Position numbers and translations under genes: made by a program
Shown here: positions 6,251 to 15,664 of the stretch, one piece after another
Position numbering within the stretch: the first letter of the stretch is position 1
Layout of the letters: each line of letters begins with the position of its first letter
The notes under the pieces: model-generated
What the model saw: only the letters and a program-made list of their open reading frames with translations
Database searches by the model: none
What the model was told of the DNA's origin: nothing
Assembly (NCBI GenBank): GCA_905181955.1
Contig: CAJJAC010000003.1
Coordinates: 102,114 to 150,367, forward strand
DNA from: SAR86 cluster bacterium SAR86B
GTDB lineage: Bacteria; Pseudomonadota; Gammaproteobacteria; Magnimaribacterales; D2472
Direction of reading: 5' to 3'
DNA: 48,254 nucleotides

Positions 6251-8281
6251 ATGAACATAGCACTATTTCCACCAATATTAGGCCTGATAGGCATGATCGC
6301 AGCATTTGTTGTTTACAAGCTGGTTATGCAATACCCTGATGGCGAAGATAAAGTTAAAAAAATTGGCGATCAGATTCATGCTGGAGCATTAGCTTTCATG
6401 AAGACTGAATATAAATACTTAACTGTTTTCATTGTTTTTCTAGTTGGTTTATCTCAGATTTTTCTGGGAACTGAAACTGCTATTGCAGTTGTAGTCGGCG
6501 CAGCATGCTCATCATTAGCGGGCTTTATTGGAATGTATGCAGCAACAAAAGCAAATGTTAGAACTGCAACAGCAGCTCAAAAAGACGGCGCAGCTGCAGC
6601 ATTATCTGTTTCATTCTATGGTGGTTCTGTAATGGGCCTATGCGTTGCTTCATTAGGATTAATTGGCTTAGGTGGCTTATATTATTTTTATGCAGCCAAT
6701 GGTGGATCAAATGTACATGCTTTAGAAGGCTTTGGAATGGGAGCCTCGGTAGTAGCTTTATTTTCAAGAGTTGGTGGAGGCATCTTCACAAAAAGTGCTG
6801 ATGTTGGAGCTGATTTAGTTGGAAAAATTGAAGCAGGAATTCCGGAAGATGATCCAAGAAATCCAGGCGTTATAGCTGATAATGTTGGTGACAATGTTGG
6901 TGATGTTGCTGGAATGGGTTCAGACATTTTTGAATCATATTGTGGATCAATGATTGCTACTATTGCTATTGCATACACTATTGAATCTGCAGCTTCTGAA
7001 AATTTAATGATGCTGCCTTTAGCTCTTGCATCTATAGGTTTAATTGCATCTATCATTGGAATATTTATTGTCAAACTTAGATCAGCAAAAGAACCTGCTA
7101 GCGCATTAAGATCAGGAACTCTTATAGCCCCAGTGATTTTTGTAGTCATGGCTTACTTCTTAATTCAATCTATGGGTAATATCCCTATGGCTATTTTATG
7201 GTGTGTTATTTCAGGAGCTGTTGGTGGTGTACTGATTGGCCTAATCACTGAATATTATACTGGCGGTAACCCTGTGAAAAAGATTGCTGAATCTGGAGAA
7301 ACAGGTGCAGCAACAGTAATGATTTCAGGTCTTGCGATTGGAATGCAGTCTGTAGTTATTCCAATTATCATTTTAGCTGTCATTATTTTAGTTTCTACTT
7401 CATTAGCAGGTGCGGCAATTGGCACAGGCGTTTATGGAGTTGGTATAGCAGCGGTAGGAATGCTTTCTACTGTTGGAATCACAATGGCAATCGATGCTTA
7501 CGGACCTGTTGCTGACAATGCAGGTGGAATTGCAGAAATGTCTGGAATGGGTAAAGAGGTCAGAGATATTACTGATTCATTAGATGAACTGGGTAATACA
7601 ACTGCTGCAATTGGAAAAGGATTTGCAATTGGAGCAGCAGCTTTAGCCGCTCTTGCAATTATTTCAGCATACTCTGCTCAAGTTACTCTTGAATACGGAG
7701 ATGCTTTCTCTCTTTCTCTTACTGATCCTATGGTGCTTGTGGGAATGTTTATTGGAATATGTATCCCATTCTTAATATCTTCAATAACCATGACAGCAGT
7801 TGGCGATGCAGCTTTTGAAATGATTAATGAAATTAGAAGACAATTTAGAGAAATTCCTGGATTAATGGAAGGTACCGCAGATCCAGACTCTCAAAAATGT
7901 GTTGAAATTGCTACTGAAGCAGCGCTTAAAAAGATGATGCTACCAGGTATTATAGCTGTTGCTATGCCTGCAGTAGTTGGCTTTGGTCTAGGTGCAATAG
8001 CACTTGGAGGCATGTTAGCTGGAGGCTTATTAGGCTGCGTAGCTTTAGCTTTATTTATGGCTAATGCTGGTGGAGCATGGGATAACGCAAAAAAATATGT
8101 AGAAAAAGGTAATCTAGGTGGCAAAGGCTCAGATACTCACTCTGCAGTAGTGGTTGGAGATACTGTTGGAGATCCATTCAAGGACACTTCAGGACCTGCT
8201 ATGAATATTTTAATTAATGTTATGGCTATGGTAAGTCTTGTTATATCTTCACTATTACCACTTAACGGATTCTTCTTTTAA
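6251..8281 (+). CDS. hppA: Membrane-bound ion-pumping pyrophosphatase (K+-dependent type)
   Basis: Hydrolyses PPi and pumps H+ (or Na+) out across the inner membrane. About 676 residues, around 16 hydrophobic helices. The PPi site includes [11 protein letters not shown] (184-194) followed by the Asp-rich [12 protein letters not shown] block and a C-terminal matching Asp block ([10 protein letters not shown], then [15 protein letters not shown]). [10 protein letters not shown] (448-457) has Ala where K+-independent enzymes have Lys, so it should be K+-dependent. I start at the ATG at 6251 because GAGG lies 6 bases before it; an in-frame TTG at 6215 has no Shine-Dalgarno. Its stop overlaps the recG stop by 3 bases. 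The ion pumped cannot be decided by eye. Confidence 0.95.
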   Translation: MNIALFPPILGLIGMIAAFVVYKLVMQYPDGEDKVKKIGDQIHAGALAFMKTEYKYLTVFIVFLVGLSQIFLGTETAIAVVVGAACSSLAGFIGMYAATKANVRTATAAQKDGAAAALSVSFYGGSVMGLCVASLGLIGLGGLYYFYAANGGSNVHALEGFGMGASVVALFSRVGGGIFTKSADVGADLVGKIEAGIPEDDPRNPGVIADNVGDNVGDVAGMGSDIFESYCGSMIATIAIAYTIESAASENLMMLPLALASIGLIASIIGIFIVKLRSAKEPASALRSGTLIAPVIFVVMAYFLIQSMGNIPMAILWCVISGAVGGVLIGLITEYYTGGNPVKKIAESGETGAATVMISGLAIGMQSVVIPIIILAVIILVSTSLAGAAIGTGVYGVGIAAVGMLSTVGITMAIDAYGPVADNAGGIAEMSGMGKEVRDITDSLDELGNTTAAIGKGFAIGAAALAALAIISAYSAQVTLEYGDAFSLSLTDPMVLVGMFIGICIPFLISSITMTAVGDAAFEMINEIRRQFREIPGLMEGTADPDSQKCVEIATEAALKKMMLPGIIAVAMPAVVGFGLGAIALGGMLAGGLLGCVALALFMANAGGAWDNAKKYVEKGNLGGKGSDTHSAVVVGDTVGDPFKDTSGPAMNILINVMAMVSLVISSLLPLNGFFF

Positions 8282-10338
8282 GCGTCAGCAAAATCAATTG
8301 ATCCAGAGAGCCATCTCTGGATCAATTTCTCAGAATTCTTTTTATCCTCTTTGTAGATCTTATCTGCAATCATTCTAGTCTCTTCTAAGTAATCACTATC
8401 TCTCATGAGATCTGTATATTTAAATGGGATAACACCTGTTTGCTGAGATCCCATAATTTCTCCAGGACCTCTTATCATTAAATCTTTTTCAGCTATATAA
8501 AATCCATCTGTAGACTCTTTAAGTATATCCATTCTTTGATGTGCGATTTCCCCAACAGATTCATTGTGGAGTAATATGCAATGACTTTGCTTACTACCCC
8601 GACCAATTCGTCCTCTTAACTGATGAAGTTGAGCTAACCCAAATCGTTCAGCATTTTCTATAATCATAATGTCAGCATCAGGAACATCCACACCAACCTC
8701 TATAACAGTTGTTGATACCATTATCTGAGTTTTACCATTTTTAAACTCGTTGATGGTATTAAGCTTTTCATCTGCTTTCATTTTTCCGTGTAAAAAACTA
8801 CATGTAATAGAAGGAATTTGCTTAATGATTTGCTCATAAGTTTCTTCTACAGGATTAGCATTCATTAATTCTGATTCTTCTATGAGCGCACATACCCAGT
8901 AGACCTGGCTTCCTTTTAAACAAGCCTGCTCTATTCTACTAATAAGCTGTTCTTTCTTTTTCATACCTAATGAAGTTGTTTGTATAGGCAGTCTACCTGG
9001 AGGCAATTCATCTATAATTGAGATATCCATATTGGCATAAACACTCATAGCCATAGTTCTTGGAATAGGAGTAGCTGTTAAAGTAAGTTGATGAGGTATA
9101 AGGGCGGTTTCAATATTTTTTGATCGTAAGGATAATCTCTGATTAACACCAAATCTGTGTTGCTCATCAATAATAATAAGGCCTAACAATAGAAAGCTCA
9201 CATCATCTTGAAATAAAGCATGAGTACCTATTACTAATCTAATAGATCCAGAGGAAAGCCCGTTTTTAATTTTTTCTTTCTCTTTCGCTTTAGTAGATCC
9301 AGTTAGTAGAGCTATAGATTCTTTATAGTCAGGAAAATAATTTTTCAAATTTATGTAATGCTGTTCAGCTAGTAGAGTTGTTGGCGCCATAAACGCAGCT
9401 TGCGCATTATTATCTATAGATTGAGCAGCAGAGATGGCAGCAACTATTGTTTTTCCAGATCCGACATCGCCCTGAACAAGTCTCATCATAGGTGCAGTCT
9501 TAGCTATATCAATACCAATCTCATCAACAACTCGCTTTTGAGCTCCAGTAAGCTCGTATGGAAAATTTCTCAATACACTCTTATACCAACCGCCTTGAGT
9601 TGAAAGCGCTGTCGCCTGAAGATGTTCTTGCCTATCTTTTAAAGACGCCATTCCCACTTGAAAAGCTATCATTTCTTCTTTTATTAATCTTTGTCTTGCT
9701 GGATGTTGTCCGCCTGGAGCAATATCATCAATCACGATTTTTTTGTCAGGAAAATGGATATTATCTAAAGCATCAATTAAAGACAATTTTGAAACCAAGC
9801 CATATTTCTTCAGATCAATTTCATCACTGCCATCATATGAGCTTATGGAGGCTTTAATAAATTTTCTTAATTGATTTTGGCTTAACCCTTTCGTTGTTCT
9901 ATAGACAGCAGTCAAACATTGTTCTGTTGGCATATCAGAATCATCAATTATTTGATATTCAGGATGTATCATCTCTAAACCGTATGCTCCTAGTCGCAAG
10001 GCCCCATAAAATCTTATAATTTTTTTAGCTCTAAATTGCTTAGCTTGACCAGGGTTGAAATAAAAAAATCGTATTAGGATAGACCTACTTGAATCTGACG
10101 CTTTAATAATCATCATTTTTCTTGGTCTATACAGAACCTGGCAGCTAGCAATTTCACACTCTATAAATATTTCTTTACCTACCTCAGCATTGGCCAGTTG
10201 AACGACTTTAGTTCTATCTTGATAATTTACTGGCAAGTGAAAGCACAAGTCCCTGCTATTAAAAATACCGATACTATTCAGTTTATTTTTAATAGAAGGC
10301 CCAACTCCGGAAATATTTTCTAGATCAAAATTAGCCAC
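8278..10338 (-). CDS. recG: ATP-dependent DNA helicase RecG
   Basis: Remodels stalled forks and branched DNA. 686 residues, the full family length: an N-terminal wedge/OB region (about 1-170), Walker A GDVGSGKT (290-297), the RecG-type motif II DEQH (391-394), TATPIPRT, then the second RecA-like domain with QLRGRIGRG and the C-terminal translocation region ending in an RWL segment. The start is GTG with a weak ribosome site. It is convergent with hppA (stops overlap) and divergent from the YeeZ-like gene. In E. coli recG ends the spoT operon; here it is close to that operon but on the opposite strand. Confidence 0.97.
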   Translation of the reverse strand: MANFDLENISGVGPSIKNKLNSIGIFNSRDLCFHLPVNYQDRTKVVQLANAEVGKEIFIECEIASCQVLYRPRKMMIIKASDSSRSILIRFFYFNPGQAKQFRAKKIIRFYGALRLGAYGLEMIHPEYQIIDDSDMPTEQCLTAVYRTTKGLSQNQLRKFIKASISSYDGSDEIDLKKYGLVSKLSLIDALDNIHFPDKKIVIDDIAPGGQHPARQRLIKEEMIAFQVGMASLKDRQEHLQATALSTQGGWYKSVLRNFPYELTGAQKRVVDEIGIDIAKTAPMMRLVQGDVGSGKTIVAAISAAQSIDNNAQAAFMAPTTLLAEQHYINLKNYFPDYKESIALLTGSTKAKEKEKIKNGLSSGSIRLVIGTHALFQDDVSFLLLGLIIIDEQHRFGVNQRLSLRSKNIETALIPHQLTLTATPIPRTMAMSVYANMDISIIDELPPGRLPIQTTSLGMKKKEQLISRIEQACLKGSQVYWVCALIEESELMNANPVEETYEQIIKQIPSITCSFLHGKMKADEKLNTINEFKNGKTQIMVSTTVIEVGVDVPDADIMIIENAERFGLAQLHQLRGRIGRGSKQSHCILLHNESVGEIAHQRMDILKESTDGFYIAEKDLMIRGPGEIMGSQQTGVIPFKYTDLMRDSDYLEETRMIADKIYKEDKKNSEKLIQRWLSGSIDFADA
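8296..8327. terminator. Perfect 14-bp inverted repeat in the recG 3' end (likely hppA terminator)
   Basis: AATTGATCCAGAGA, loop GCCA, then its exact complement. The stem begins 15 bases after the hppA stop and is followed on the plus strand by TCT, with TTT (8326-8328) at the stem end. It would act as a rho-independent terminator for hppA while also encoding recG codons. On the minus strand it precedes the recG stop, so it should not end recG transcripts; the T-tract on that side is weak. The repeat is seen directly; the role is inferred. Confidence 0.6.
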
Positions 10339-10381
10339 AACTTGATATTACTTTTAATATAGACATTTGTTAAATTAAATT

Positions 10382-11164
10382 ATGAAAAACAATATCTTAA
10401 TTATAGGCTTTGGTGACCTAGCTGAAAGGCTAGAAGGTCATTTAATGCAAAAAGATTACACTATCTTTGGTTTGACCAGGTCTCCTGAGAAACATCAAGG
10501 TAGTAACTTAATTCAATGGGATTGGCTTTTGAAAGAAGAATTCAATCTTCCAGTCAGTATTTTTGATGCAGTTATCTTCTTCCCAAAACCTAATGAATAT
10601 AATGAGCAGGGTTATCAAGCAGGCTTTATTGATTCACTGGAATTAATTGATCAGTCTTTAAAAAATATAGAATATAAATCTTTTATAGGCATCTCATCTA
10701 CACGCGTCTATGGATCTAACCAGCTCGGCGATCTGTCAGAATCTATTTCACCAGAGCCCACAGACTTTCGCGGCTCAACTGTCTTAGAATATGAAAAATT
10801 AATTAAGTCTAAATTTGGTACCAAGTCATTAATACTAAGGTTAAGCGGGCTTTATGATAATAAAACTAGTTGGCTTAGTAGTTATGTAAAAAACTTTGAT
10901 GGTAATAAAAGAACTTTACCCAATAGTGTCATGAATAGACTGCATAGAGATGAATGTACAAATATTATAAGTTTTGCGCTTGAGAATAATTTACATTTAA
11001 ATAATGATTTAATAAATTGCTCAGAAGGGGCTATTAGTTATTCAGAATTATTTAAGGAAGTGATTCAAACAGATAATTTTAGCAATTATTTTAATTGTCC
11101 TGACCGAGCTGCCAGAGAAATCTCTAATTCAAAGTTAAAAGAGTTAGGTTTTAAATTTAAATAA
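10382..11164 (+). CDS. NAD(P)-binding epimerase/dehydratase-like protein (YeeZ-type)
   Basis: A 260-residue extended short-chain dehydrogenase-fold protein similar to E. coli YeeZ. The nucleotide-binding turn is IIGFGDLAERL (about 6-16). The active-site region has GISSTRVYGS, an atypical but common form in this family, where the Tyr in SSTRVYG sits outside the classical YxxxK. A downstream YEKLIKS provides a YxxxK-like element. The substrate is unknown. It is the first gene of a plus-strand run toward yicC, 43 bases from divergent recG. No signal peptide or membrane helix. Confidence 0.75.
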   Translation: MKNNILIIGFGDLAERLEGHLMQKDYTIFGLTRSPEKHQGSNLIQWDWLLKEEFNLPVSIFDAVIFFPKPNEYNEQGYQAGFIDSLELIDQSLKNIEYKSFIGISSTRVYGSNQLGDLSESISPEPTDFRGSTVLEYEKLIKSKFGTKSLILRLSGLYDNKTSWLSSYVKNFDGNKRTLPNSVMNRLHRDECTNIISFALENNLHLNNDLINCSEGAISYSELFKEVIQTDNFSNYFNCPDRAAREISNSKLKELGFKFK

Positions 11165-11207
11165 GAAATTTTATAGCACTTCTTTATTAGAAAAAATACA
11201 ATAGATT

Positions 11208-12059
11208 ATGCCAAACAGTATGACAGGATATTCAATATCCAAGCACATAGACAATTCTTGTGAAGTAGCTTGCGAAATTAAGTCTGTAAATCATAGGTTT
11301 TTAGAGATATCTACAAAGCCAAACGATCTAAGTAATAAGCTTGATATATTTATTAGAAATACATTACAGAAGAAGCTAGATAGAGGCGCTGTTGATGTAA
11401 GATTTAAATTTAATCAAACATCCGTATATTCATACGCAGTAAATAAAAAATCATTAAAGAATTTAAGAACATTACTCAGTGATCTTTCTATTGGTGATCC
11501 AAAAAATATTTCATTATCAGATATTAAAAATTTTCCAGGAATTTTTGAAAGCAAGCAAGAAAACCAAATTCCAGAAGCTGTTTTTAAAAAAGTTTTTCTC
11601 AATGCCTTTCATGGCTTTATGAAAGATAGGAGTGTTGAGGGTGAAAAGATAAAGAAAGTTTTTGATAAAAAAATAAAAAAAATAGCTTTATCCCAAAAGA
11701 GGCTAGAAAAAGCTATCCCAGCTGTTAATAAAACTAGGATGTCATTATTAAATTCTAAAATAAATAAACTAAATGTTAATTTAGATCCTGAAAAGCTTAA
11801 TCAAGAGGCTGCATTATTAATTCTAAAACATGATGTTGCTGAGGAGCTAGAGAGAATAATATTTCATATTGATTCAATGCAAAAGGAACTCTCTTCAAAA
11901 CAATCAAAAGGGAAAAAGATTGATTTTATTTTACAAGAGCTTTTCAGAGAAACCAGCACCTTATCTGTGAAACTAGATAAACCATCCTTAAAAGAATTAG
12001 CCTTAAATATGAAATTAGCTGTTGAAGAAATGCGCGAGCAGGCTCAAAATCTTGAGTAG
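11208..12059 (+). CDS. yicC: YicC family endoribonuclease-like protein
   Basis: A 283-residue protein of the YicC family, with the family's opening SMTGYS motif, EIKSVNHRFLEI (about 22-33), and the C-terminal DUF1732 part ending in KLAVEEMREQAQNLE. E. coli YicC has been reported as an RNase that affects small RNA decay. The gene ends one base before the gmk ATG, so the two are probably co-translated; yicC next to gmk is a common arrangement across bacteria. The ATG start at 11208 gives the standard N-terminus. Confidence 0.92.
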   Translation: MPNSMTGYSISKHIDNSCEVACEIKSVNHRFLEISTKPNDLSNKLDIFIRNTLQKKLDRGAVDVRFKFNQTSVYSYAVNKKSLKNLRTLLSDLSIGDPKNISLSDIKNFPGIFESKQENQIPEAVFKKVFLNAFHGFMKDRSVEGEKIKKVFDKKIKKIALSQKRLEKAIPAVNKTRMSLLNSKINKLNVNLDPEKLNQEAALLILKHDVAEELERIIFHIDSMQKELSSKQSKGKKIDFILQELFRETSTLSVKLDKPSLKELALNMKLAVEEMREQAQNLE

Positions 12060-12060
12060 T

Positions 12061-12687
12061 ATGAAAAAAGGAGAGTTATATATTATTTCTGCACCATCGG
12101 GAGCTGGAAAATCGTCTTTGATTCATGAAATCTTAAAAAGAGGTTCTGTATCAGGTTCCTCTATTGAGTTATCTGTATCGGCTACAACAAGACCTCCAAG
12201 ACCTAATGATATTGAGGGGCAAGACTACTTTTTTATTTCTAAAGATAAATTTAATGATCTTGAAAAAGATGAAGCTTTTCTTGAAAGCGCCACTGTTCAT
12301 GGAAATAAATACGGGACTTTAAAAGATTATATTGAGTCAAAATTAAACGCAGGTGTTAATTTAATTTTAGATATAGATGTTCAAGGCTTTGAGCAGATAA
12401 GACAAAAAGATATTTTAAATACTTCAATTTTTATAATTCCTCCAAGTATCCAGGAGCTTAAATCAAGATTATTAAAAAGAAATGAAGACACATCTGAAGT
12501 TATAGAGGCAAGACTTAAAAATGCTATTACAGAATTAAGTGGTGCTAATCATTACGACCATAAGATATTAAATGATAACTTTGATATGGCAGCTGATGAG
12601 TTATACAATTTAATACTGAGTAGGGGTGTGCAAAATACAGAAGCAAAACATATTTCAGAGATTTTAGAAGATTTATTATCTAATTAG
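12061..12687 (+). CDS. gmk: Guanylate kinase
   Basis: Converts GMP (and dGMP) to GDP with ATP. 208 residues. P-loop [10 protein letters not shown] about residues 9-18; GMP-binding segments [11 protein letters not shown] and GQDYFF; LDIDVQG; and the RLLKRNEDT lid. I choose the ATG at 12061, directly after the yicC stop, because it gives the family N-terminus ([13 protein letters not shown]); an in-frame TTG at 12022 inside yicC would add 13 unneeded residues. First gene of the conserved gmk-rpoZ-spoT group, which links GTP supply to ppGpp metabolism. Confidence 0.96.
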   Translation: MKKGELYIISAPSGAGKSSLIHEILKRGSVSGSSIELSVSATTRPPRPNDIEGQDYFFISKDKFNDLEKDEAFLESATVHGNKYGTLKDYIESKLNAGVNLILDIDVQGFEQIRQKDILNTSIFIIPPSIQELKSRLLKRNEDTSEVIEARLKNAITELSGANHYDHKILNDNFDMAADELYNLILSRGVQNTEAKHISEILEDLLSN

Positions 12688-12725
12688 GCATAAAAGCTTT
12701 AGAATACGCCCCCAGGAGAAAAATT

Positions 12726-12995
12726 ATGGCGAGAATTACAGTAGAAGGTTGTCTTGAAAAGGTCCCAAGTAGATTTGAATTAATCTTACTTGCAGCTGGC
12801 CGCGCTAGACAGCTATCAACAACAAGCAGAGAACCAATGGTTGAGTGGGACAATGATAAAGCAACAATTGTGGCTCTAAGAGAAATTGAGTTAGGTTTAA
12901 TAGATAGAGAAACTCTAAATAAGACTTTAGAAGAGGATGTCTTGTTGGATGAGTTTGCATTTCCTGAACAAAAGGACTCTGACATAGTTGGGTAA
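12726..12995 (+). CDS. rpoZ: RNA polymerase omega subunit
   Basis: An 89-residue omega subunit, which helps assemble RNA polymerase around beta-prime and forms part of the ppGpp site 1. It opens with the typical [27 protein letters not shown] helix region (split here by position: [11 protein letters not shown] at 2-12, [15 protein letters not shown] following) and has [14 protein letters not shown] in the middle. A strong AGGAG (12714-12718) lies 7 bases before the ATG. It lies between gmk and spoT exactly as in E. coli. Confidence 0.96.
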   Translation: MARITVEGCLEKVPSRFELILLAAGRARQLSTTSREPMVEWDNDKATIVALREIELGLIDRETLNKTLEEDVLLDEFAFPEQKDSDIVG

Positions 12996-13003
12996 TTGAT
13001 AAA

Positions 13004-13007
13004 GGAG
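13004..13007 (+). promoter_or_regulatory. Shine-Dalgarno that decides the spoT TTG start
   Basis: GGAG in AAAGGAGAGC, 7 bases before a TTG at 13015. The only nearby ATG (13019) is out of frame, so the ribosome site supports TTG initiation of spoT. Confidence 0.75.
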
Positions 13008-13014
13008 AGCTATT

Positions 13015-15213
13015 TTGAATGACAAGGTTCTCCCTAATAGTCTAATCGAAAAAAATTCCAAAGATCTTTTATTAAAATTTCCTAAAGACTTCTATTTAGA
13101 AGCAAAAACTTATCTTAATAAAGATGAGATTCGCTTAATAAGAAAAGCTTATACATTTGCTCATCATGCCCATCAAGGGCAGAAAAGAAATGATGGATCT
13201 GATTATATTTCACACCCAACGGCGGTAGCTAAAGTCTTACTTAAACTAGGAATGGATGCAGATTCAATATGCGCAGGCTTTATGCATGATGTTCTGGAAG
13301 ATTGTGATGTGCAAAAGATTAATCTAGAAAAATTATTTAATAAAGATATAGCCAATATTGTTGATGGTGTAAGTAAGTTAGGAAAGATAGATCTTGAGAA
13401 CAAGGCTGAAAGAAATGCCAATAATTTCCAAAAAATGGCTCTTGCTATGGCGAATGATGTCAGAGTTATAGTGGTTAAGCTTTGCGATAGGCTACATAAC
13501 ATGAGGACTATTTCGTATCTACCAAGATATAAACAGATTTATGTTTGTAAAGAAACATTGGAAATGTATGGACCCCTAGCATTAAGAATAGGCATGGAAG
13601 ATGTAAGAGCTGAACTTGAAGATAGAGCATTTAAATGCCTGCATCCACTTAGAGCGCAAATGTTAAAGTCAGCAATCAAGAAAGCTAGTGGCGGCAGAAA
13701 AAAAATTATTTATAAAATCAGAAAAGAGCTCAAGGCGCATTTAAAAAATAATGGAATTCTGAGCACTGTTCAAGGCAGAGAGAAAAATCTATATAGCGTG
13801 TACAGAAAAATTAAAGTTAAGCAGAAACCCTTTTCAGAAATTTTGGATGTATATGCTTTCAGAGTTATTGTAAATTCAGCTGATGATTGTTATCGAACTC
13901 TTGGAGTAATTCATAACTGTTACAAACCCATAGAGCAAAGATTTAAAGATTACATAGCTATTCCTAAATCTAATGGATATCAGGGACTTCATACAGCACT
14001 TTTAGCTTTAGATGCTATTCCGGTCGAGGTTCAGGTACAGACTAAGAGCATGGAGGTTATAGCTGAAAAGGGGATTGCAGCTCACTGGGCTTATAAAACA
14101 GATGATGTTAAGTCTGGCAAAGAATTTAGAGCCAGAAGATGGATGTCTAGCATTGTTGATTTACACAAAAAGTCTTCAGATTCAGAAGAGTTTGTAGAAT
14201 CAGTTAAAACAGACCTTTTTTCAGATGAGGTTTATGTTTTCACCCCACAGGGGAATATTATTAATCTCAAAACAGGTGCTACACCTATAGATTTTGCATA
14301 TGAACTTCATACTGATCTTGGCAATACTGTGGTGGGATGTTTGGTTAATAGAAAAGAAGCACCCTTAAATATAGAGCTTGAAAATGGTTCTACTGTTGAA
14401 ATTATTACCGATAAATCTATTCATGTTGACCCTGCATGGCTAAATTTTGTTGTTAGCAGTAAAGCAAGAACTGGTATTAGAAATCAGCTAAGGCATCAAA
14501 AAATTTCACAAGCAAGAAAAGCTGGAAAAGTAATGCTTGAATCTGAATTAAAAAGAGCTGGTCATAGCTTAGAAGACTACAGAGGTGGCAAGCTAAATTC
14601 AGTCTTGCAAATGCTAGGAGTTAAATCACTGAATCAATTACTTACCGATTTAGGTCTTGGTAAAAGAACAGGAAATCTTGTTGCTGAAAGATTCTATGAG
14701 GGCTTACAGATAAGAAAAGATGTGACTACAGATTTGTATCCAGTAACGCTTATCAATAATAAAATTGAAGGTGTTTCAGTAAGTTATGCTAAATGCTGCA
14801 TGCCTATATCAGGGGATTCAATAATAGCTCATTCTGATACTGAGAGAGGAATTGTTATTCATCACGCAAGATGTCAACAAGTAGCACCTTTTAAACGGCA
14901 AGATTCAAGATATCTTGATGCTAATTGGGATGAGGGTAAAGACAATAAATCTTACGCAGCTCATCTGCAGATTATTGCTGAAAATAAAATTGGCACTTTA
15001 GCTGATGTTATTTCTACTTTTACGAAGCGCGGTGTAAATATTATTGCTGTTAATACAAAAGATTTAGATATTAAATTTACAAAATGTAATTTTGAAATAG
15101 ATATTGAAAATGTAGAAGAGTTACGTAAAATCATGCAAAAAGTAAGATCAATGAAATTTATAGAGAGCTGTAAAAGAATTATTAATGATGCCAAGACGAT
15201 AAATGAGAATTAG
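13015..15213 (+). CDS. spoT: Bifunctional (p)ppGpp synthetase/hydrolase SpoT
   Basis: Makes and degrades the stringent-response alarmones. 732 residues. The N-terminal HD hydrolase is intact (HHAHQGQKR about 50-58; FMHDVLED with His91-Asp92). The synthetase domain has DVYAFRVIV and RFKDYIAIPKSNGYQGLHT (309-327). A TGS domain follows (VFTPQGNIINLKTGATPIDF), and an ACT domain forms the C-terminus from about 655. Both activities look preserved, so this could be the only long RSH enzyme, though a separate RelA cannot be excluded. The start is TTG with a good GGAG. It follows rpoZ by 19 bases. Confidence 0.95.
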   Translation: MNDKVLPNSLIEKNSKDLLLKFPKDFYLEAKTYLNKDEIRLIRKAYTFAHHAHQGQKRNDGSDYISHPTAVAKVLLKLGMDADSICAGFMHDVLEDCDVQKINLEKLFNKDIANIVDGVSKLGKIDLENKAERNANNFQKMALAMANDVRVIVVKLCDRLHNMRTISYLPRYKQIYVCKETLEMYGPLALRIGMEDVRAELEDRAFKCLHPLRAQMLKSAIKKASGGRKKIIYKIRKELKAHLKNNGILSTVQGREKNLYSVYRKIKVKQKPFSEILDVYAFRVIVNSADDCYRTLGVIHNCYKPIEQRFKDYIAIPKSNGYQGLHTALLALDAIPVEVQVQTKSMEVIAEKGIAAHWAYKTDDVKSGKEFRARRWMSSIVDLHKKSSDSEEFVESVKTDLFSDEVYVFTPQGNIINLKTGATPIDFAYELHTDLGNTVVGCLVNRKEAPLNIELENGSTVEIITDKSIHVDPAWLNFVVSSKARTGIRNQLRHQKISQARKAGKVMLESELKRAGHSLEDYRGGKLNSVLQMLGVKSLNQLLTDLGLGKRTGNLVAERFYEGLQIRKDVTTDLYPVTLINNKIEGVSVSYAKCCMPISGDSIIAHSDTERGIVIHHARCQQVAPFKRQDSRYLDANWDEGKDNKSYAAHLQIIAENKIGTLADVISTFTKRGVNIIAVNTKDLDIKFTKCNFEIDIENVEELRKIMQKVRSMKFIESCKRIINDAKTINEN

Positions 15214-15228
15214 AGGCCAGCTATTCTA

Positions 15229-15234
15229 TATAAT
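15229..15234 (+). promoter_or_regulatory. Weak -10 candidate upstream of ridA
   Basis: An exact TATAAT within TCTATATAATG, 43 bases before the ridA ATG, in the 64-base gap after spoT. No convincing -35 is present; it is listed because this is one of the larger gaps in the run. The same gap has a short GTTTTAC/GTAAAC near-inverted repeat that is too weak to call a terminator. Confidence 0.25.
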
Positions 15235-15277
15235 GTTTTTAATATCAAGTTTTACATTTTCGTAAACTGAGACAACT

Positions 15278-15664
15278 ATGAGCAAGAAAATTATATTTAC
15301 TGAAGATGCACCAAAAGCTCTAGGACCATACTCTCAAGGAGTTGTTGCTGGAAATACATTGTATATTTCAGGGCAAATTCCTCTTAATCCAAAAACTGAA
15401 GCTTTGGTCAGCGGGACAATCTCAGAACAAGCTGAGCAGGTAATATCTAATCTTGAAAGCATATGCTCTGCAGCCAATACCTCGCTTGCAGACATTGTTA
15501 AATTAAATATCTATCTGACTGATCTATCAAATTTTGCTGAAGTTAATCAAGTTATGCAAAATAAATTCTCTGAACCATATCCAGCAAGAGCAACTGTTCA
15601 AGTGGTAGCTCTGCCTTTAAATGTTGATATAGAAATGGATGCAATTGTCTTATTAAATGAATAA
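15278..15664 (+). CDS. ridA: RidA family enamine/imine deaminase
   Basis: A 128-residue YjgF/YER057c/UK114 family protein that hydrolyses reactive 2-aminoacrylate and related imines formed by PLP enzymes. Family marks are GPYSQGVVAG near residue 17, YISGQIPLNP, YLTDLSNFAEVN, and PARATVQVVALP with the catalytic Arg, followed by the acidic VDIEMDAI. Usually a trimer. It follows spoT, an order also seen in Pseudomonas and other gammaproteobacteria. It overlaps pyrB by 8 bases. Confidence 0.95.
   Translation: MSKKIIFTEDAPKALGPYSQGVVAGNTLYISGQIPLNPKTEALVSGTISEQAEQVISNLESICSAANTSLADIVKLNIYLTDLSNFAEVNQVMQNKFSEPYPARATVQVVALPLNVDIEMDAIVLLNE

Noticed and set aside
6688-7149. A 153-codon open frame on the minus strand inside hppA
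   Set aside because: It is the antisense shadow of the hppA coding region, whose own product has complete pyrophosphatase motifs. The antisense product is low-complexity and resembles nothing.
12022-12060. TTG at 12022 as the gmk start
   Set aside because: It lies inside yicC and adds 13 residues before a normal N-terminus; ATG 12061 sits at the yicC stop.
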